Below the pieces are notes generated by a model. It was not told where the DNA came from, did not search any database, and saw only the letters and a program-made list of their open reading frames with translations. Shown piece after piece: positions 1 through 9,098 of a stretch of DNA of 64,000 nt (positions within the stretch are counted from its first letter, which is position 1; each line of letters begins with the position of its first letter). Source of the stretch: Marinomonas arctica (lineage in GTDB: Bacteria > Pseudomonadota > Gammaproteobacteria > Pseudomonadales > Marinomonadaceae); contig NZ_QHJF01000021.1 in NCBI RefSeq assembly GCF_003259225.1, positions 60,704 to 124,703 of the forward strand, written 5' to 3'. A program made the position numbers and the translations under genes.

Positions 1-394
1 TGATTAGATCACCTCGCTGAAACCAAAACTCTTTTTGATTCAACAAATCGACCGCAACAGACGTGTAATCTATCGGCAAAGACTCAATCACAGGCGTCCC
101 TATCATACTTTGAATCTTTTCAAAAAAACGGTCTCCCTTTATGTAACCGCCATTCAAAAACGACATATCCAACAAACGCAACACACTCACCCGATCTAAC
201 GATTCCGCCCACTCACGATACTCAGGCAGCTTACCTGCCGCAAAAACACCGCCGACGATAGCGCCAATCGAGCAACCCGAAATACTAATAATTTCATAGC
301 CGCGCTCTTCAATGGCCTGAATAACACCAATATGCGCATGACCACGCGCTGCTCCACTACCCAATATCAGAGCAACTGTTTTTTTTGCACTCAC
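1..394 (-). CDS. Patatin-like phospholipase (RssA type), C-terminus beyond window
   Basis: Lipid acyl hydrolase of the patatin family, which uses a Ser-Asp dyad. Only the first 131 codons are present. The N-terminus shows the oxyanion-hole motif GSGAARG (residues 12-18) followed by HAHIG, and the nucleophile elbow G-C-S-I-G. The catalytic Asp lies beyond the window. I chose a GTG start because an AGGGGG ribosome site sits about 6 nt upstream, overlapping the end of the preceding DUF4892 gene; no ATG fits. The gap to that gene is 9 bp, so the two are probably co-transcribed. No signal peptide is seen, which agrees with the cytoplasmic RssA-like branch. The substrate cannot be inferred. Confidence 0.85.
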   Translation of the reverse strand, partial: MSAKKTVALILGSGAARGHAHIGVIQAIEERGYEIISISGCSIGAIVGGVFAAGKLPEYREWAESLDRVSVLRLLDMSFLNGGYIKGDRFFEKIQSMIGTPVIESLPIDYTSVAVDLLNQKEFWFQRGDLI

Positions 395-403
395 CAATAC
401 CCC

Positions 404-1201
404 CTATGGACGTACATAAACAAAGGACACACGATTAATACCAAGTGATTCACGGCCTAAATCCGCCAAATTAACAAAACGAACCCTATCCTTGAACCTA
501 TCCCCTAAACCCGCTTGCATAATAGAAATAAGTTGATCACCAGACTCAAGCGCACTCAACCCAGCGGTTTTTTGACTCGTCACAAAGCCAACCAAACTCT
601 GATCGGCCGATAATGCACTAACAAAGCGACGTATTCGGGGAATGTCCTGAACGTCCATTTGAGCCACTATCTCAAACTCCGTTCCGTTTGCTCGCGCCGA
701 CTTCACTTCATCTAAGCGAACCATGACATCGCCAGCACCACGGCGGTTAATATATAAAACTTGGTAAATGTCTTGTGGATTTTTGACCACTAACAGAAAT
801 TGACTTTGATCTGGGCCGTATAAAAGGTAGTCACCGAAAAAGTTATTCGCCCATGCATTACTGCTACCACAGCTACGGCTATCACACTCAAACAAGACCG
901 TTCGCCCATCGACCACCATTTGCGAACGATAGTGTCCATAGACATCGGACAACACCGCATTACGATGAATCTTATATAACGATGAGAAAAGATCACCTTC
1001 CACGCGCTCAACACTCTCTGGCTCCCAACCGCTTCCGGCGCGGCTAATTTTGCCAAGCGGTATTTCAGCAAACTGCCCTGTTTGTGAGTTACTTTTCACC
1101 AATTGAGCATCTCGGTATGGCTCTATTCCTAAAATACCAGCCGCAGAGAAGCCACTAAAAAAAGCCAATAACGAAAATGACATCACACGTAACGTAAGCA
1201 T
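404..1201 (-). CDS. DUF4892 family exported protein
   Basis: Protein of 265 residues with a cleavable-looking signal peptide (about residues 1-21, hydrophobic core then SAAG), so probably periplasmic. The middle holds the pattern LFECDSRSCGSSNAWANN, followed by a YGPDQ segment. I recall these as hallmarks of DUF4892, a family of unknown function in Pseudomonas and relatives. The two Cys of that motif could form a disulfide. The C-terminal third (from about residue 160) resembles part of an OmpA-like fold, which is only an impression. The start is supported by AAGGAAGG upstream of the ATG. It sits between an alpha/beta hydrolase gene and a patatin gene on the same strand. Confidence 0.75.
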   Translation of the reverse strand: MLTLRVMSFSLLAFFSGFSAAGILGIEPYRDAQLVKSNSQTGQFAEIPLGKISRAGSGWEPESVERVEGDLFSSLYKIHRNAVLSDVYGHYRSQMVVDGRTVLFECDSRSCGSSNAWANNFFGDYLLYGPDQSQFLLVVKNPQDIYQVLYINRRGAGDVMVRLDEVKSARANGTEFEIVAQMDVQDIPRIRRFVSALSADQSLVGFVTSQKTAGLSALESGDQLISIMQAGLGDRFKDRVRFVNLADLGRESLGINRVSFVYVRP

Positions 1202-1268
1202 ATAACCTTCCTTTCACCCAATTCGGGATGGATAACTTTGCTCGACACTAAACAACAAAGACACCCTA

Positions 1269-2132
1269 TTAATTTTGATCGATAAATCGCTGAATTTCCG
1301 TCGCAACGGCAAAACATGTTTCAGGTTCGAGGTGAAAATGATGATTACCTTCAAGCCATTTGAGTTTTATCCATGGAAACTGAGCCGCGCGCTTTTCAAC
1401 TAGGTTGCGATCATTTTGATAAATACCCGACTTAGCAACCAACGCCAAAGTAGGACATTTAATCTCTTGAATAAAAGCTTCAACACCCTCTTCATCCATA
1501 CGAAACGGAGATGGAAACGTCAGTTTACCATCGTGTCGCCACACCCAGGCATCGTCCGCATTTTGTTTAGCACCACGATCTACCAAAATTTTCGAAGCCG
1601 ATTTAGACAGCTGGGTAAAACCCTCCATTCGCGCAAGCACCATGTCCTCTTTCGTTGGGTAACTGGTTTCTCGACCTAAACGAAATTTGGCCATTTTATT
1701 GACTGCTCTCTGCAACGTCACTACACGATCGGCAGGCGTTCCCGTCAAAGGCCCCATATTATCTAAAACAATTAGACCTCGCACTTTGTCTGGCGCAATG
1801 GCCGCGACCAACATCGCCACCGCCCCCCCCATACTGTGCCCAATTAACCACACGCTCTGTTTAGACTGGTTCAATATAGACACCACATCCAAAACATAAT
1901 CCCACAGGTGATAAAAACTGCCTGCTGGTCGATGCAAAGACAGACCATGCCCTGCGAGATCTAACGCGATATGAGAAAAATCAGACAAATGAGGAGACAA
2001 ATTAGAAAAGCTCGCCGCGTTATCAAGCCAGCCATGTAAGGACAACACTTTAAAGGCGGATGAATTTTTAGGCAGCCACTGCAACCCAGCTATTTCCGTA
2101 TGCGTAAGCTTATAAACAATGTCATTTCCCAT
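1269..2132 (-). CDS. Alpha/beta hydrolase
   Basis: Cytoplasmic alpha/beta-hydrolase fold protein of 287 residues. It shows the oxyanion strand motif LSLHGWLDN, the nucleophile elbow GHSMGG and a C-terminal catalytic His in the segment GNHHFHLE. The acidic residue probably lies in the strand before it. The substrate is unknown; close family members are annotated as esterases or serine hydrolases. The reading frame continues 8 codons upstream to a TTG, but the ATG at 2132 is the more ordinary start. A run of eight G (coding strand) encodes the two Gly of the elbow. The gene lies 40 bp after sixA in a same-strand cluster running from gpsA to the patatin gene. Confidence 0.85.
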   Translation of the reverse strand: MGNDIVYKLTHTEIAGLQWLPKNSSAFKVLSLHGWLDNAASFSNLSPHLSDFSHIALDLAGHGLSLHRPAGSFYHLWDYVLDVVSILNQSKQSVWLIGHSMGGAVAMLVAAIAPDKVRGLIVLDNMGPLTGTPADRVVTLQRAVNKMAKFRLGRETSYPTKEDMVLARMEGFTQLSKSASKILVDRGAKQNADDAWVWRHDGKLTFPSPFRMDEEGVEAFIQEIKCPTLALVAKSGIYQNDRNLVEKRAAQFPWIKLKWLEGNHHFHLEPETCFAVATEIQRFIDQN

Positions 2133-2172
2133 ATTTGTTTTTTTACCGATCCACAAAATTTAATTCAATCAT

Positions 2173-2652
2173 TCATGATGGCGAAACACACCAACGAAAT
2201 TGGCAACAGGCCCCAGCAAAAAACTCCCCTTCAACCGAGGCCAACGCCCCAGTAGTCATAGCGAAATTGATCGGCAAAGGTTGATCTACCAAATAATCCA
2301 CAAACTGATGAGAAAACGGTTGGTGCGTGACCAATAAAATAGACTCATAAGGCTGATCATTTAACCACAGTGCCACATCAATTTTTTGGCCATTGGGAGT
2401 AATAAGAGGGCAATCTTTTATTTCAACCGAGCCATCTAGACTGGCCAAAAAAACCTTTGCCGTTTGTTGCGCCCGAACATAAGGGCTCACAAAAGCCACA
2501 TCAAACGTCTCACCTCGTTCACGGAACGCTTGTGCCGCCATTTTTACCTCGGCCACCCCAAGCTCAGTCAGCTCACGACTTTCATCATGAGCGTAACCAT
2601 AAGGCTGGGCATTGCCGTGGCGTAAAACATAGAGACGCTTAAGCTTCCTCAT
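2173..2652 (-). CDS. sixA: Phosphohistidine phosphatase SixA
   Basis: Small histidine phosphatase superfamily protein of 159 residues. The catalytic RHG triad is seen near the N-terminus (LYVLRHGNA), and a later conserved His occurs in the segment TGALASVEG/LLVTHQPF. In E. coli SixA removes phosphate from His residues, for instance on phosphotransfer proteins. I chose the ATG at 2652, preceded by GGTAGGTG, over the GTG two codons upstream. It overlaps the DUF4389 gene by 14 bp, suggesting translational coupling. The order gpsA-DUF4389-sixA is, from memory, conserved in pseudomonads. Confidence 0.9.
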   Translation of the reverse strand: MRKLKRLYVLRHGNAQPYGYAHDESRELTELGVAEVKMAAQAFRERGETFDVAFVSPYVRAQQTAKVFLASLDGSVEIKDCPLITPNGQKIDVALWLNDQPYESILLVTHQPFSHQFVDYLVDQPLPINFAMTTGALASVEGEFFAGACCQFRWCVSPS

Positions 2653-2923
2653 CCACACCTACCGAGGGCCAAGGTTGAAATGGGAAAGGCTTTTCTTCTG
2701 ACTGGAAAGACAAAAAAGAAAATATTTGACCAATAAAAGCAGTCACACTGTTTAACCAAGAAGACAGCATGATAGGCTCATGTTTTGAACCTAATTTGAC
2801 CAAGCTCACTAGCAACAGCAAAATACCAAACACAGTCACCGCAATATTTAGCACAACCCAATACAGCAACATGAAAATTACCCGAAACCAAAAACCTTGA
2901 TCAGCATAACCTGGCTTAGACAT
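2639..2923 (-). CDS. DUF4389 membrane protein
   Basis: Inner-membrane protein of 94 residues. An FWFRVIFMLLYW segment begins a long hydrophobic stretch (about residues 12-45), then comes a second amphipathic segment SWLNSVTAFIGQIFSFLSF and a short polar tail. This is the typical DUF4389 pattern; the function is unknown. Three ATGs are available; I chose the one at 2923 because AGGAG lies 7 nt upstream, whereas the ATG at 2929 is too close to it. The start overlaps the gpsA stop by 8 bp and the end overlaps sixA, so it is the middle gene of a tightly coupled trio. Confidence 0.8.
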   Translation of the reverse strand: MSKPGYADQGFWFRVIFMLLYWVVLNIAVTVFGILLLLVSLVKLGSKHEPIMLSSWLNSVTAFIGQIFSFLSFQSEEKPFPFQPWPSVGVDEEA

Positions 2924-3944
2924 TGTCATTCTCCTCGTTTGTCGCAAATTCGACATCCCACTTTTGCTCCCCCGTCATCATCGAACCAATCAACGACTCC
3001 AACTGAGCATTTTCAAATAATAACTTAGACAAACCCTCAGCAAGCGGCATATAGAGCCCATGCTTATGAGCTTCATCAACCACCATCTTCAAGGTATTTA
3101 CCCCTTCAGCGACCTCACCAATCCCCCCAATGGCTTCGTCCAAATTATGGCCGGAACCAATAGCAAAGCCGACTCGATAATTTCGACTCAACGGCGAAGT
3201 ACAAGTGGCAATCAAATCCCCCATTCCTGCCAGCCCGAGAAACGTCATCGGATTGGCACCAAAATGCACGGCAAATCGACTCATCTCCGCCAGACTGCGT
3301 GTCATAATCATCGACATGGTGTTCTCACCTACATTGAGCGCTTTAGCAAGACCACACACAATCGCATAAATATTTTTTAAAGCGCCCGCTAATTCAACCC
3401 CCTTACTGTCTTTGTTTTCATACACACGAAACGTCGGGGACTTGAGCAATTCAATCACTCTGCGACGAACTTGATCGTCCGCACTGGCAATAACCGTTCC
3501 AGTCATTTGACCCGCGGCTATCTCTTTCGCCAAATTCGGACCACTCAAAACACCAATTTTTTGCGTTATAGGGTTTCGACGCAAAACATCACTCATAAGT
3601 TCAAAACGATTTGGATTAAATCCCTTTGTGGTGCTAATTAATATTTTATCCGCCGTCAGCAAAGGTTCAATGCGCTGCACAACTTGTTCAAAAGATTTGG
3701 ACGGAATTGATACAAACACAGTATCACTGTCACGAATAGCTTGCTCTAAATTACTGGTGGCCAACAACTCACGGTGCAAAGGCGCATTAGGCAAATAACG
3801 ACTATTCAAGCCGGTTAAATTAATCTCTTCCACCTGCTCTTCATTACGCATCCACTGGCTCACCTGATGGCCATTTTTCGCCATAATATTCGCCAAAGCC
3901 GTACCAAAACTACCACCACCTAATACACACACAGAATGCTTCAT
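2916..3944 (-). CDS. gpsA: NAD(P)H-dependent glycerol-3-phosphate dehydrogenase
   Basis: Reduces dihydroxyacetone phosphate to sn-glycerol 3-phosphate in the cytoplasm, the first step of phospholipid backbone synthesis. The 342-residue protein is of normal length. The Rossmann motif GGGSFG is at residues 9-14, the conserved STTKGF includes Lys107, and the catalytic Lys190 lies in the helix ELAGALKN. The C-terminal helical domain carries the substrate-binding segment around GLAGMGDL. The downstream DUF4389 gene overlaps the stop codon. selO lies 52 bp upstream. Confidence 0.97.
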   Translation of the reverse strand: MKHSVCVLGGGSFGTALANIMAKNGHQVSQWMRNEEQVEEINLTGLNSRYLPNAPLHRELLATSNLEQAIRDSDTVFVSIPSKSFEQVVQRIEPLLTADKILISTTKGFNPNRFELMSDVLRRNPITQKIGVLSGPNLAKEIAAGQMTGTVIASADDQVRRRVIELLKSPTFRVYENKDSKGVELAGALKNIYAIVCGLAKALNVGENTMSMIMTRSLAEMSRFAVHFGANPMTFLGLAGMGDLIATCTSPLSRNYRVGFAIGSGHNLDEAIGGIGEVAEGVNTLKMVVDEAHKHGLYMPLAEGLSKLLFENAQLESLIGSMMTGEQKWDVEFATNEENDNV

Positions 3945-3996
3945 ATCGACTATTTCTCTTTAAAAATATCGTCCAATTATAGAAAAATGAACAAAA

Positions 3997-5418
3997 CTAA
4001 GACGAACAACTTACTTCTAATGATCTCCCCCATTCTGGCGATCTTTGCGCAAGACTGTCGGATTCTGGATGTTCATCAAAAGGATGAGTCAGCACATGCA
4101 ACAAACGTCGAAAGGGCAAGTAATCACCTCGTTCAGCGGAAAGGATTGCCTCATGTGCCAAATAATTCCTGAGTATAAACTTCGGATTAACCGTCAACAT
4201 AGAGGCGTTCACCTGAGACCAGGCATGCACGCTTTTGACGCGCACAGCCTCATAGCGCTCAAGCCAAACTGACATTTTTTCGCGATCAACCACCTCATCC
4301 AATATAGGCGTGTAAACGCCTTGCTCAAGACGACTCAACAGACGAAAAAACACGTTATAATCCATTTTTTCTGACGCCAATATTGACAACAATGACGGCA
4401 ATAAAGCATAAACATCCTGCGCTGAATCTAACCCCATCTTACTCATCATCAAAACATCGTAATGAGACTGCAACTCTGGCTCATAACATTGCAAAATGGC
4501 AATAAGCTGATCGCGCTCAAGGTGTTTTGAAAAGCAACGCATCAAACAGTTAAGATTCCATAAACCCACACCCGGCTGCCGAGAAAAGGCATAACGCCCC
4601 TCGTGGTCAGAATGATTGCAAACCCAATCGGGTTCATAATCCTCCATAAAACCATAAGGACCGTAGTCAATCGTCTCTCCGGTGAACGAGAAATTATCGG
4701 TGTTCATCACGCCATGTTGAAAACCAACAGATTGCCACTTCGCCATTATTCTAGCGGTACGCTTAACCACTTCAATCAACATACTTTCTAGGGGAGACTC
4801 GGCTGCCAAACACTCGGGGTAATAGTGTGTAAGACAATATTCAATAAGCTGATCCAGCTCCGCCTGCTTACCTTGATAAAAAAAGTACTCAAAATGACCG
4901 AAGCGGATATGACCTTGCGCAACCCTTAATAACATCGCCCCCGCCTCTGGCGTTTCTCGATAAACAGCTTCTCTGCTGTCATAAAGCGCTAAAGCGCGAG
5001 ACGAAGGGATAGAGAGCGCCGTCATGGCCTCACTGGCTAAGTACTCACGAATACAAGAACGCAACACAGCACGACCATCGCCTCGACGAGAATAAGGTGT
5101 CGGCCCTGCCCCTTTCATGTGCAAGTCATACAAAAGGCCATCTTGACCACGAACTTCACCTAACAAAACGCCTCGACCATCTCCCAGTTGAGGCGAAAAG
5201 CCACCAAACTGATGACCGGCGTACACCATGCTTAAACTGTGCGGCAATGCGTCTTCGCCACTCAAAATGCGTTTGGTTTCAGTGGATTTAATATCAATAG
5301 ACAGAAAAGAAGCGAGCGATTGATTAAACTCTACCAATCGCTGCTCAAGAAGTGGCTGGACAAGGGTTTTCGAAGAAAACGCCTCCCCCAGACTGGCAAA
5401 ATGGTGCTTTAAATTCAT
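3997..5418 (-). CDS. selO: Protein adenylyltransferase SelO (YdiU family)
   Basis: Kinase-fold pseudokinase-like enzyme that transfers AMP from ATP to Ser, Thr or Tyr of target proteins; in E. coli it is linked to redox stress. Of 473 residues, close to E. coli YdiU. It shows the signature block DLHMKGAGPTPYSRRGDGRA, the conserved HGVMNTDNFS segment and the DYGPYGFM motif that replaces DFG. The C-terminus ends EVSCSS; the Cys there is the position taken by selenocysteine in many eukaryotic homologues. It sits 28 bp after the RNA helicase gene on the same strand. Confidence 0.95.
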   Translation of the reverse strand: MNLKHHFASLGEAFSSKTLVQPLLEQRLVEFNQSLASFLSIDIKSTETKRILSGEDALPHSLSMVYAGHQFGGFSPQLGDGRGVLLGEVRGQDGLLYDLHMKGAGPTPYSRRGDGRAVLRSCIREYLASEAMTALSIPSSRALALYDSREAVYRETPEAGAMLLRVAQGHIRFGHFEYFFYQGKQAELDQLIEYCLTHYYPECLAAESPLESMLIEVVKRTARIMAKWQSVGFQHGVMNTDNFSFTGETIDYGPYGFMEDYEPDWVCNHSDHEGRYAFSRQPGVGLWNLNCLMRCFSKHLERDQLIAILQCYEPELQSHYDVLMMSKMGLDSAQDVYALLPSLLSILASEKMDYNVFFRLLSRLEQGVYTPILDEVVDREKMSVWLERYEAVRVKSVHAWSQVNASMLTVNPKFILRNYLAHEAILSAERGDYLPFRRLLHVLTHPFDEHPESDSLAQRSPEWGRSLEVSCSS

Positions 5419-5446
5419 TTTATCTCACTTAAAAATTAAGCGATCT

Positions 5447-6805
5447 TTATAGCGAGGTATCAACCATGTACTCACAGCGAATGCTCTCGCCCACAACCCT
5501 TTCAATTTCAGGGATCATGAACGCATCGTCCTCGCTCGCAAAACTGACAGATTTGCCAGTTTCACCACCGCGGCCAGTTCGGCCGATGCGATGCACATAA
5601 TCTTCAGGGTCTTCCGGTAATGAATAGTTAACAACGAGTTCGACGTTATCAACATGAATACCACGACCTGCAACATCCGTTGCCACCAGCACCTGAATGA
5701 TACCCTCTTTGAAGTTGTTTAATGTCTTAACTCGCTTATCTTGAGCCACTTCGCCAGATAAGATCGCACAGTTGATGTTTGCTTTACGTAGACGCTCGTA
5801 TAAATCACGCGTTTCATCACGACGATTAGCAAAAATAATCGTACGCTGACCGCCATTTTCATTAATCAGCTGTTTTAAAACGGGCCATTTTTGATCCGCT
5901 TCAACCGTATAAATCACCTGATCAATGTTCTGATTAGTGGCTTCTTTTGGCACCACAGAGACTTCTTTTGGAAAATATGTCCATTGCTGCGCAAGCGCTT
6001 GAATGTCTTTCGGGAAAGTCGCACTGAATAGCATGGTTTGCCTTAGTTCTTTATGAGGCGTCATGCGGATAATGCTTTTTACATCAGGAATAAAGCCCAT
6101 CGACAACATACGGTCGGCTTCATCCAACACCAAACATTCCACTTTACCCAATTGCACCTTACGGCTGCGCGCGAAGTCCAACAAACGCCCAGGTGTCGCC
6201 ACCAAAATATCAACATTTTCCGTTTCCAAGGCGATCTTTTGCTTTTCGTAACTCAATCCGCCGACCAAAGTCACCACATTCAAATGGCAGTTTGATGTCA
6301 GCTTTACCGCTTCATCCGCAATTTGAATGGCCAGCTCACGAGTAGGCGCAATAATCAAACCGCGGGCAAAGTTATTAGGGCGCTTCTCTTCAAGGGGATA
6401 ATCCAGAAAATCACTGATCATCGCGATTAAAAATGCAGCCGTTTTACCCGTTCCAGTTTGGGCTTGTCCGATAATGTCATAACCCAGTAAGGTCATAGGC
6501 AGAGTTTCAGCTTGAATTTCACTGCAATACTCAAAGCCCATTTCTGCAATCGACTTAATCACACGATCAGGTAGATTCAAATCATGAAAGCGCAATTTCC
6601 CATCTACCTTAGCAACCGGAAAATCCTCTATAGACCAAATAGCATTTTTTCCACTACCCGTCGTCACGGCTTCATGACCGACTTGGGTGTTGGATTGAAC
6701 TCCATTTTGAGCCTCATCATTATTTCTTGGTCGCTTATTTGGGCGACGGGTGCGTTTTGGTTTTGTGCTAATTTCTGATGGTGCTTCTTGAATTTGGTTT
6801 TCCAT
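5447..6805 (-). CDS. rhlB: DEAD-box RNA helicase, RhlB-type
   Basis: ATP-dependent RNA helicase. Residues 1-60 are a basic, low-complexity tail (KPKRTRRPNKRPRNN). Then come the Q-motif region and Walker A AQTGTGKT (115-122), PTREL (about 154-158), DEAD box (228-231), SAT (261-263) and HRIGRTGR near residue 410. The QAQTGTGKTAAFLI block and the FHDLNLP lead-in resemble the RhlB branch of pseudomonads. RhlB is the helicase of the RNase E degradosome in E. coli. RhlE or another DEAD-box branch remains possible, so the symbol is less certain than the family. Confidence 0.8.
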   Translation of the reverse strand: MENQIQEAPSEISTKPKRTRRPNKRPRNNDEAQNGVQSNTQVGHEAVTTGSGKNAIWSIEDFPVAKVDGKLRFHDLNLPDRVIKSIAEMGFEYCSEIQAETLPMTLLGYDIIGQAQTGTGKTAAFLIAMISDFLDYPLEEKRPNNFARGLIIAPTRELAIQIADEAVKLTSNCHLNVVTLVGGLSYEKQKIALETENVDILVATPGRLLDFARSRKVQLGKVECLVLDEADRMLSMGFIPDVKSIIRMTPHKELRQTMLFSATFPKDIQALAQQWTYFPKEVSVVPKEATNQNIDQVIYTVEADQKWPVLKQLINENGGQRTIIFANRRDETRDLYERLRKANINCAILSGEVAQDKRVKTLNNFKEGIIQVLVATDVAGRGIHVDNVELVVNYSLPEDPEDYVHRIGRTGRGGETGKSVSFASEDDAFMIPEIERVVGESIRCEYMVDTSL

Positions 6806-6905
6806 ATTGGAATCTTTACGCTTCTATGTTTTGAGGTTAATGATCTTTGCAAAGAGTGTACCTAATTGGTAAAGCTTTATCACCCCTTGCTTACGCTTTG
6901 TCTGT

Positions 6906-9029
6906 CTATTGATACTTATAAGGTGGCAAGCTGTTAATTAATTGCGATCCATAACGCTTGGTACGCAATCGCTTATCTAAAATATGTATTTCGCCAGCGT
7001 CTTGTTCACTTCTCAGCAGCCTGCCCGTGGCCTGAACTAAACGCAATGAAGCGTCAGGAATGGTGATCTCCATAAATGGGTTGCCGCCACGCTTTTGTAT
7101 CCATTCAGCCAGAGTGGCTTCAACGGGATCGTCCGGCACAGCAAAAGGAATCTTCGCAATATATACGCAGGTTAAGTACTTTCCTGGCAAGTCTACACCC
7201 TCTGCAAAGCTTGCCAATCCAAGCAACAAGCTGCCTTTCCCCTCATCAATACGCGCTTTATGAGAATCCAAAATGACGCGTTTGGATTGCTCTCCTTGCA
7301 TCAACAAGATTTCTTGCAGCTTAGAAGACAAAGACTGCGCCACTTCCTCCATCTGCCGACGAGACGAAAACAACGCCAAACTGCCTTTTTCGACATCAAC
7401 ATGCTCGTTTAAGTAGGTAATGATTTCAGCGGTATGCTGTTCCACTTTATTCGGCTCATTCACCATATTGGGCACAATCAGCAAACCATTCTTTTGAAAG
7501 TCAAACGGGCTTAGTACCCGTAAATATTCACTTTCATAGGGCACTCCAGAACGCATATTAAAACGATGGAACTGGTTAAGAGCGGTCAGCGTTGCAGAGG
7601 TCACCACCGCACCAAAACACTTATCCCATAATTGTTGTCTTAATGTATTCGCGGCAAGAATAGGCGAACCGCCCAATTCAATATCTTGCTCCATCCCCTG
7701 GCCGGATAACACCAACCAACGAGCATTTGGGGGAAAGTTCTGATCATCAATTGCAGAGTATAATCGCCACAAACCAATACATTGCTCTAAGCGACCAAGA
7801 ATAACGCCCAAAATAGGCTGCCACGTTTCGGCCGTTTCAGGCGTCACGCCCATTCCTTCATTTTGTTTTGTCTTTTTGCATTCGTCCTGAATACTTTCAA
7901 TATTGTTAAATAACTTTTGATAAGAAGTTTGCAGGCTATAAGCCAATTGCCGCAATTCGTCTGGAATTTGACCAAACTCGAAGCGATGCTGATTATTATC
8001 TTGATCCAACCCCAAACCTTGAATATAAGGCGCTAAACCTTGCTGCGCATATTGAATAAAGTTCACAATACTCTGTATTTGCTGCGGTATCTTCAATAAA
8101 AGCTGGCCGGTGACACTCACATCATCCGTTAGCTCTTGTTTTAAATTCACCAAGTTTTTCTCTAACTGACGCAACCAAGTGATGCTTTGCTGCAAGCGCA
8201 CTTCATGGCGGAAATGCCCAATCGCTTTATCTGGCAGGTGATGCCCTTCATCAAATACGTAGATCGTATCTTTTGGTGGCGTCAAAATAGCACCGCCCCC
8301 CAATGACAAATCAGCGAGCACAAGGTCATGATTGGCTACAATAACATCCGCCACTTCGATCTCGGCACGCGCCTTAAAAAATGGGCAGGCGGAGTAATTC
8401 GCACAATTACGATTTGTACATTGTTGATGGTCGGTTGTTAAGCGTCGCCAATCTTGATCACGAACGATGCCTGCCCAGTTGTCTTTATCACCGTCCCACT
8501 CACCTTTTTGTAAAGCAGCGTCCATTTCTTGATAAAGCACGGTATTGATATCATCGGAATGAAGATGTTGCTCAAAAAGACCCGCGAACATATCGTCCAT
8601 TGCTTGTTCTTCCGAATTGAGAAAACCTTCTAGATTGTTCAAACACAGGTAACGTCCACGCCCTTTGGCAAGCGTGTATTTAAAACTAAGCTGGGTATGC
8701 TCTAGCAGATCTGGCAATTCTTTGTGTAAGATTTGCTCTTGCAGCGCCACAGTGGCAGTGGAAATAATTAATTTCAACCCTCGCGCTTTGGCAATTGGAA
8801 TAGCAGCAAGACAATACGACAAGGTTTTCCCCGTCCCTGTTCCCGCTTCAATCACAGCAACATGCTTTTCTCCTAACCGCTCACCTTCAGAGCCGCGATT
8901 AATGTTACCCAAAGTTCGCGCGATCGCAGCAATCATTTGACGCTGCCCAGACCTTGGTTTATGGGACTTTGCATCCAAAGAAGCTCGGTATGCAAGTTGA
9001 ATTTGTGTTTTTAGTTCATCTGAAAGCAT
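6906..9029 (-). CDS. dinG: ATP-dependent 5'-3' DNA helicase DinG
   Basis: XPD-like iron-sulfur helicase that resolves R-loops and other obstacles at replication forks. The 707-residue length matches E. coli DinG (about 716). Walker A EAGTGTGKT is at 61-69; the four cluster Cys are C129, C204, C209 and C215, with the same spacing as in E. coli; the Walker B box is DEGH. The C-terminal helicase half includes the ATGRLLRSE motif VI. The gene is divergent from lexA, and two SOS boxes lie between them, so LexA control of dinG is likely here as in E. coli. No strong ribosome site precedes the ATG. Confidence 0.96.
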   Translation of the reverse strand: MLSDELKTQIQLAYRASLDAKSHKPRSGQRQMIAAIARTLGNINRGSEGERLGEKHVAVIEAGTGTGKTLSYCLAAIPIAKARGLKLIISTATVALQEQILHKELPDLLEHTQLSFKYTLAKGRGRYLCLNNLEGFLNSEEQAMDDMFAGLFEQHLHSDDINTVLYQEMDAALQKGEWDGDKDNWAGIVRDQDWRRLTTDHQQCTNRNCANYSACPFFKARAEIEVADVIVANHDLVLADLSLGGGAILTPPKDTIYVFDEGHHLPDKAIGHFRHEVRLQQSITWLRQLEKNLVNLKQELTDDVSVTGQLLLKIPQQIQSIVNFIQYAQQGLAPYIQGLGLDQDNNQHRFEFGQIPDELRQLAYSLQTSYQKLFNNIESIQDECKKTKQNEGMGVTPETAETWQPILGVILGRLEQCIGLWRLYSAIDDQNFPPNARWLVLSGQGMEQDIELGGSPILAANTLRQQLWDKCFGAVVTSATLTALNQFHRFNMRSGVPYESEYLRVLSPFDFQKNGLLIVPNMVNEPNKVEQHTAEIITYLNEHVDVEKGSLALFSSRRQMEEVAQSLSSKLQEILLMQGEQSKRVILDSHKARIDEGKGSLLLGLASFAEGVDLPGKYLTCVYIAKIPFAVPDDPVEATLAEWIQKRGGNPFMEITIPDASLRLVQATGRLLRSEQDAGEIHILDKRLRTKRYGSQLINSLPPYKYQ

Positions 9030-9037
9030 TTATATCA

Positions 9038-9067
9038 TTGAGTATCGTTAAGAATGCTGTATATAAT
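9038..9067 (+). promoter_or_regulatory. Probable sigma-70 promoter of lexA
   Basis: TTGAGT at 9038-9043, an 18-bp spacer, then a perfect TATAAT at 9062-9067. The -10 element lies inside the first SOS box, so LexA binding would block it directly. Transcription would start about 25 nt before the lexA ATG. Confidence 0.6.
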
Positions 9068-9072
9068 AACAG
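9057..9072. promoter_or_regulatory. LexA operator (SOS box 1)
   Basis: CTGTATATAATAACAG, a full match to the gammaproteobacterial SOS consensus CTGT-N8-ACAG with an AT-rich core. It lies 28 bp from the dinG start codon and 27 bp from the lexA start codon, so it can serve both genes. Confidence 0.9.
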
Positions 9073-9075
9073 TTA

Positions 9076-9091
9076 CTGTATAAACAACCAG
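9076..9091. promoter_or_regulatory. LexA operator (SOS box 2)
   Basis: CTGTATAAACAACCAG has one perfect half (CTGT) and one half with a single change (CCAG for ACAG). It begins 19 bp after the first box, on the lexA side. E. coli lexA likewise has two adjacent boxes, giving tight autoregulation. Confidence 0.75.
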
Positions 9092-9098
9092 ACAACTT

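Noticed and set aside
1820..1831. Run of eight C (G on the coding strand) as a phase-variation tract in the hydrolase gene
   Set aside because: It encodes the required Gly-Gly of the GHSMGG elbow; no sign of a switched frame.
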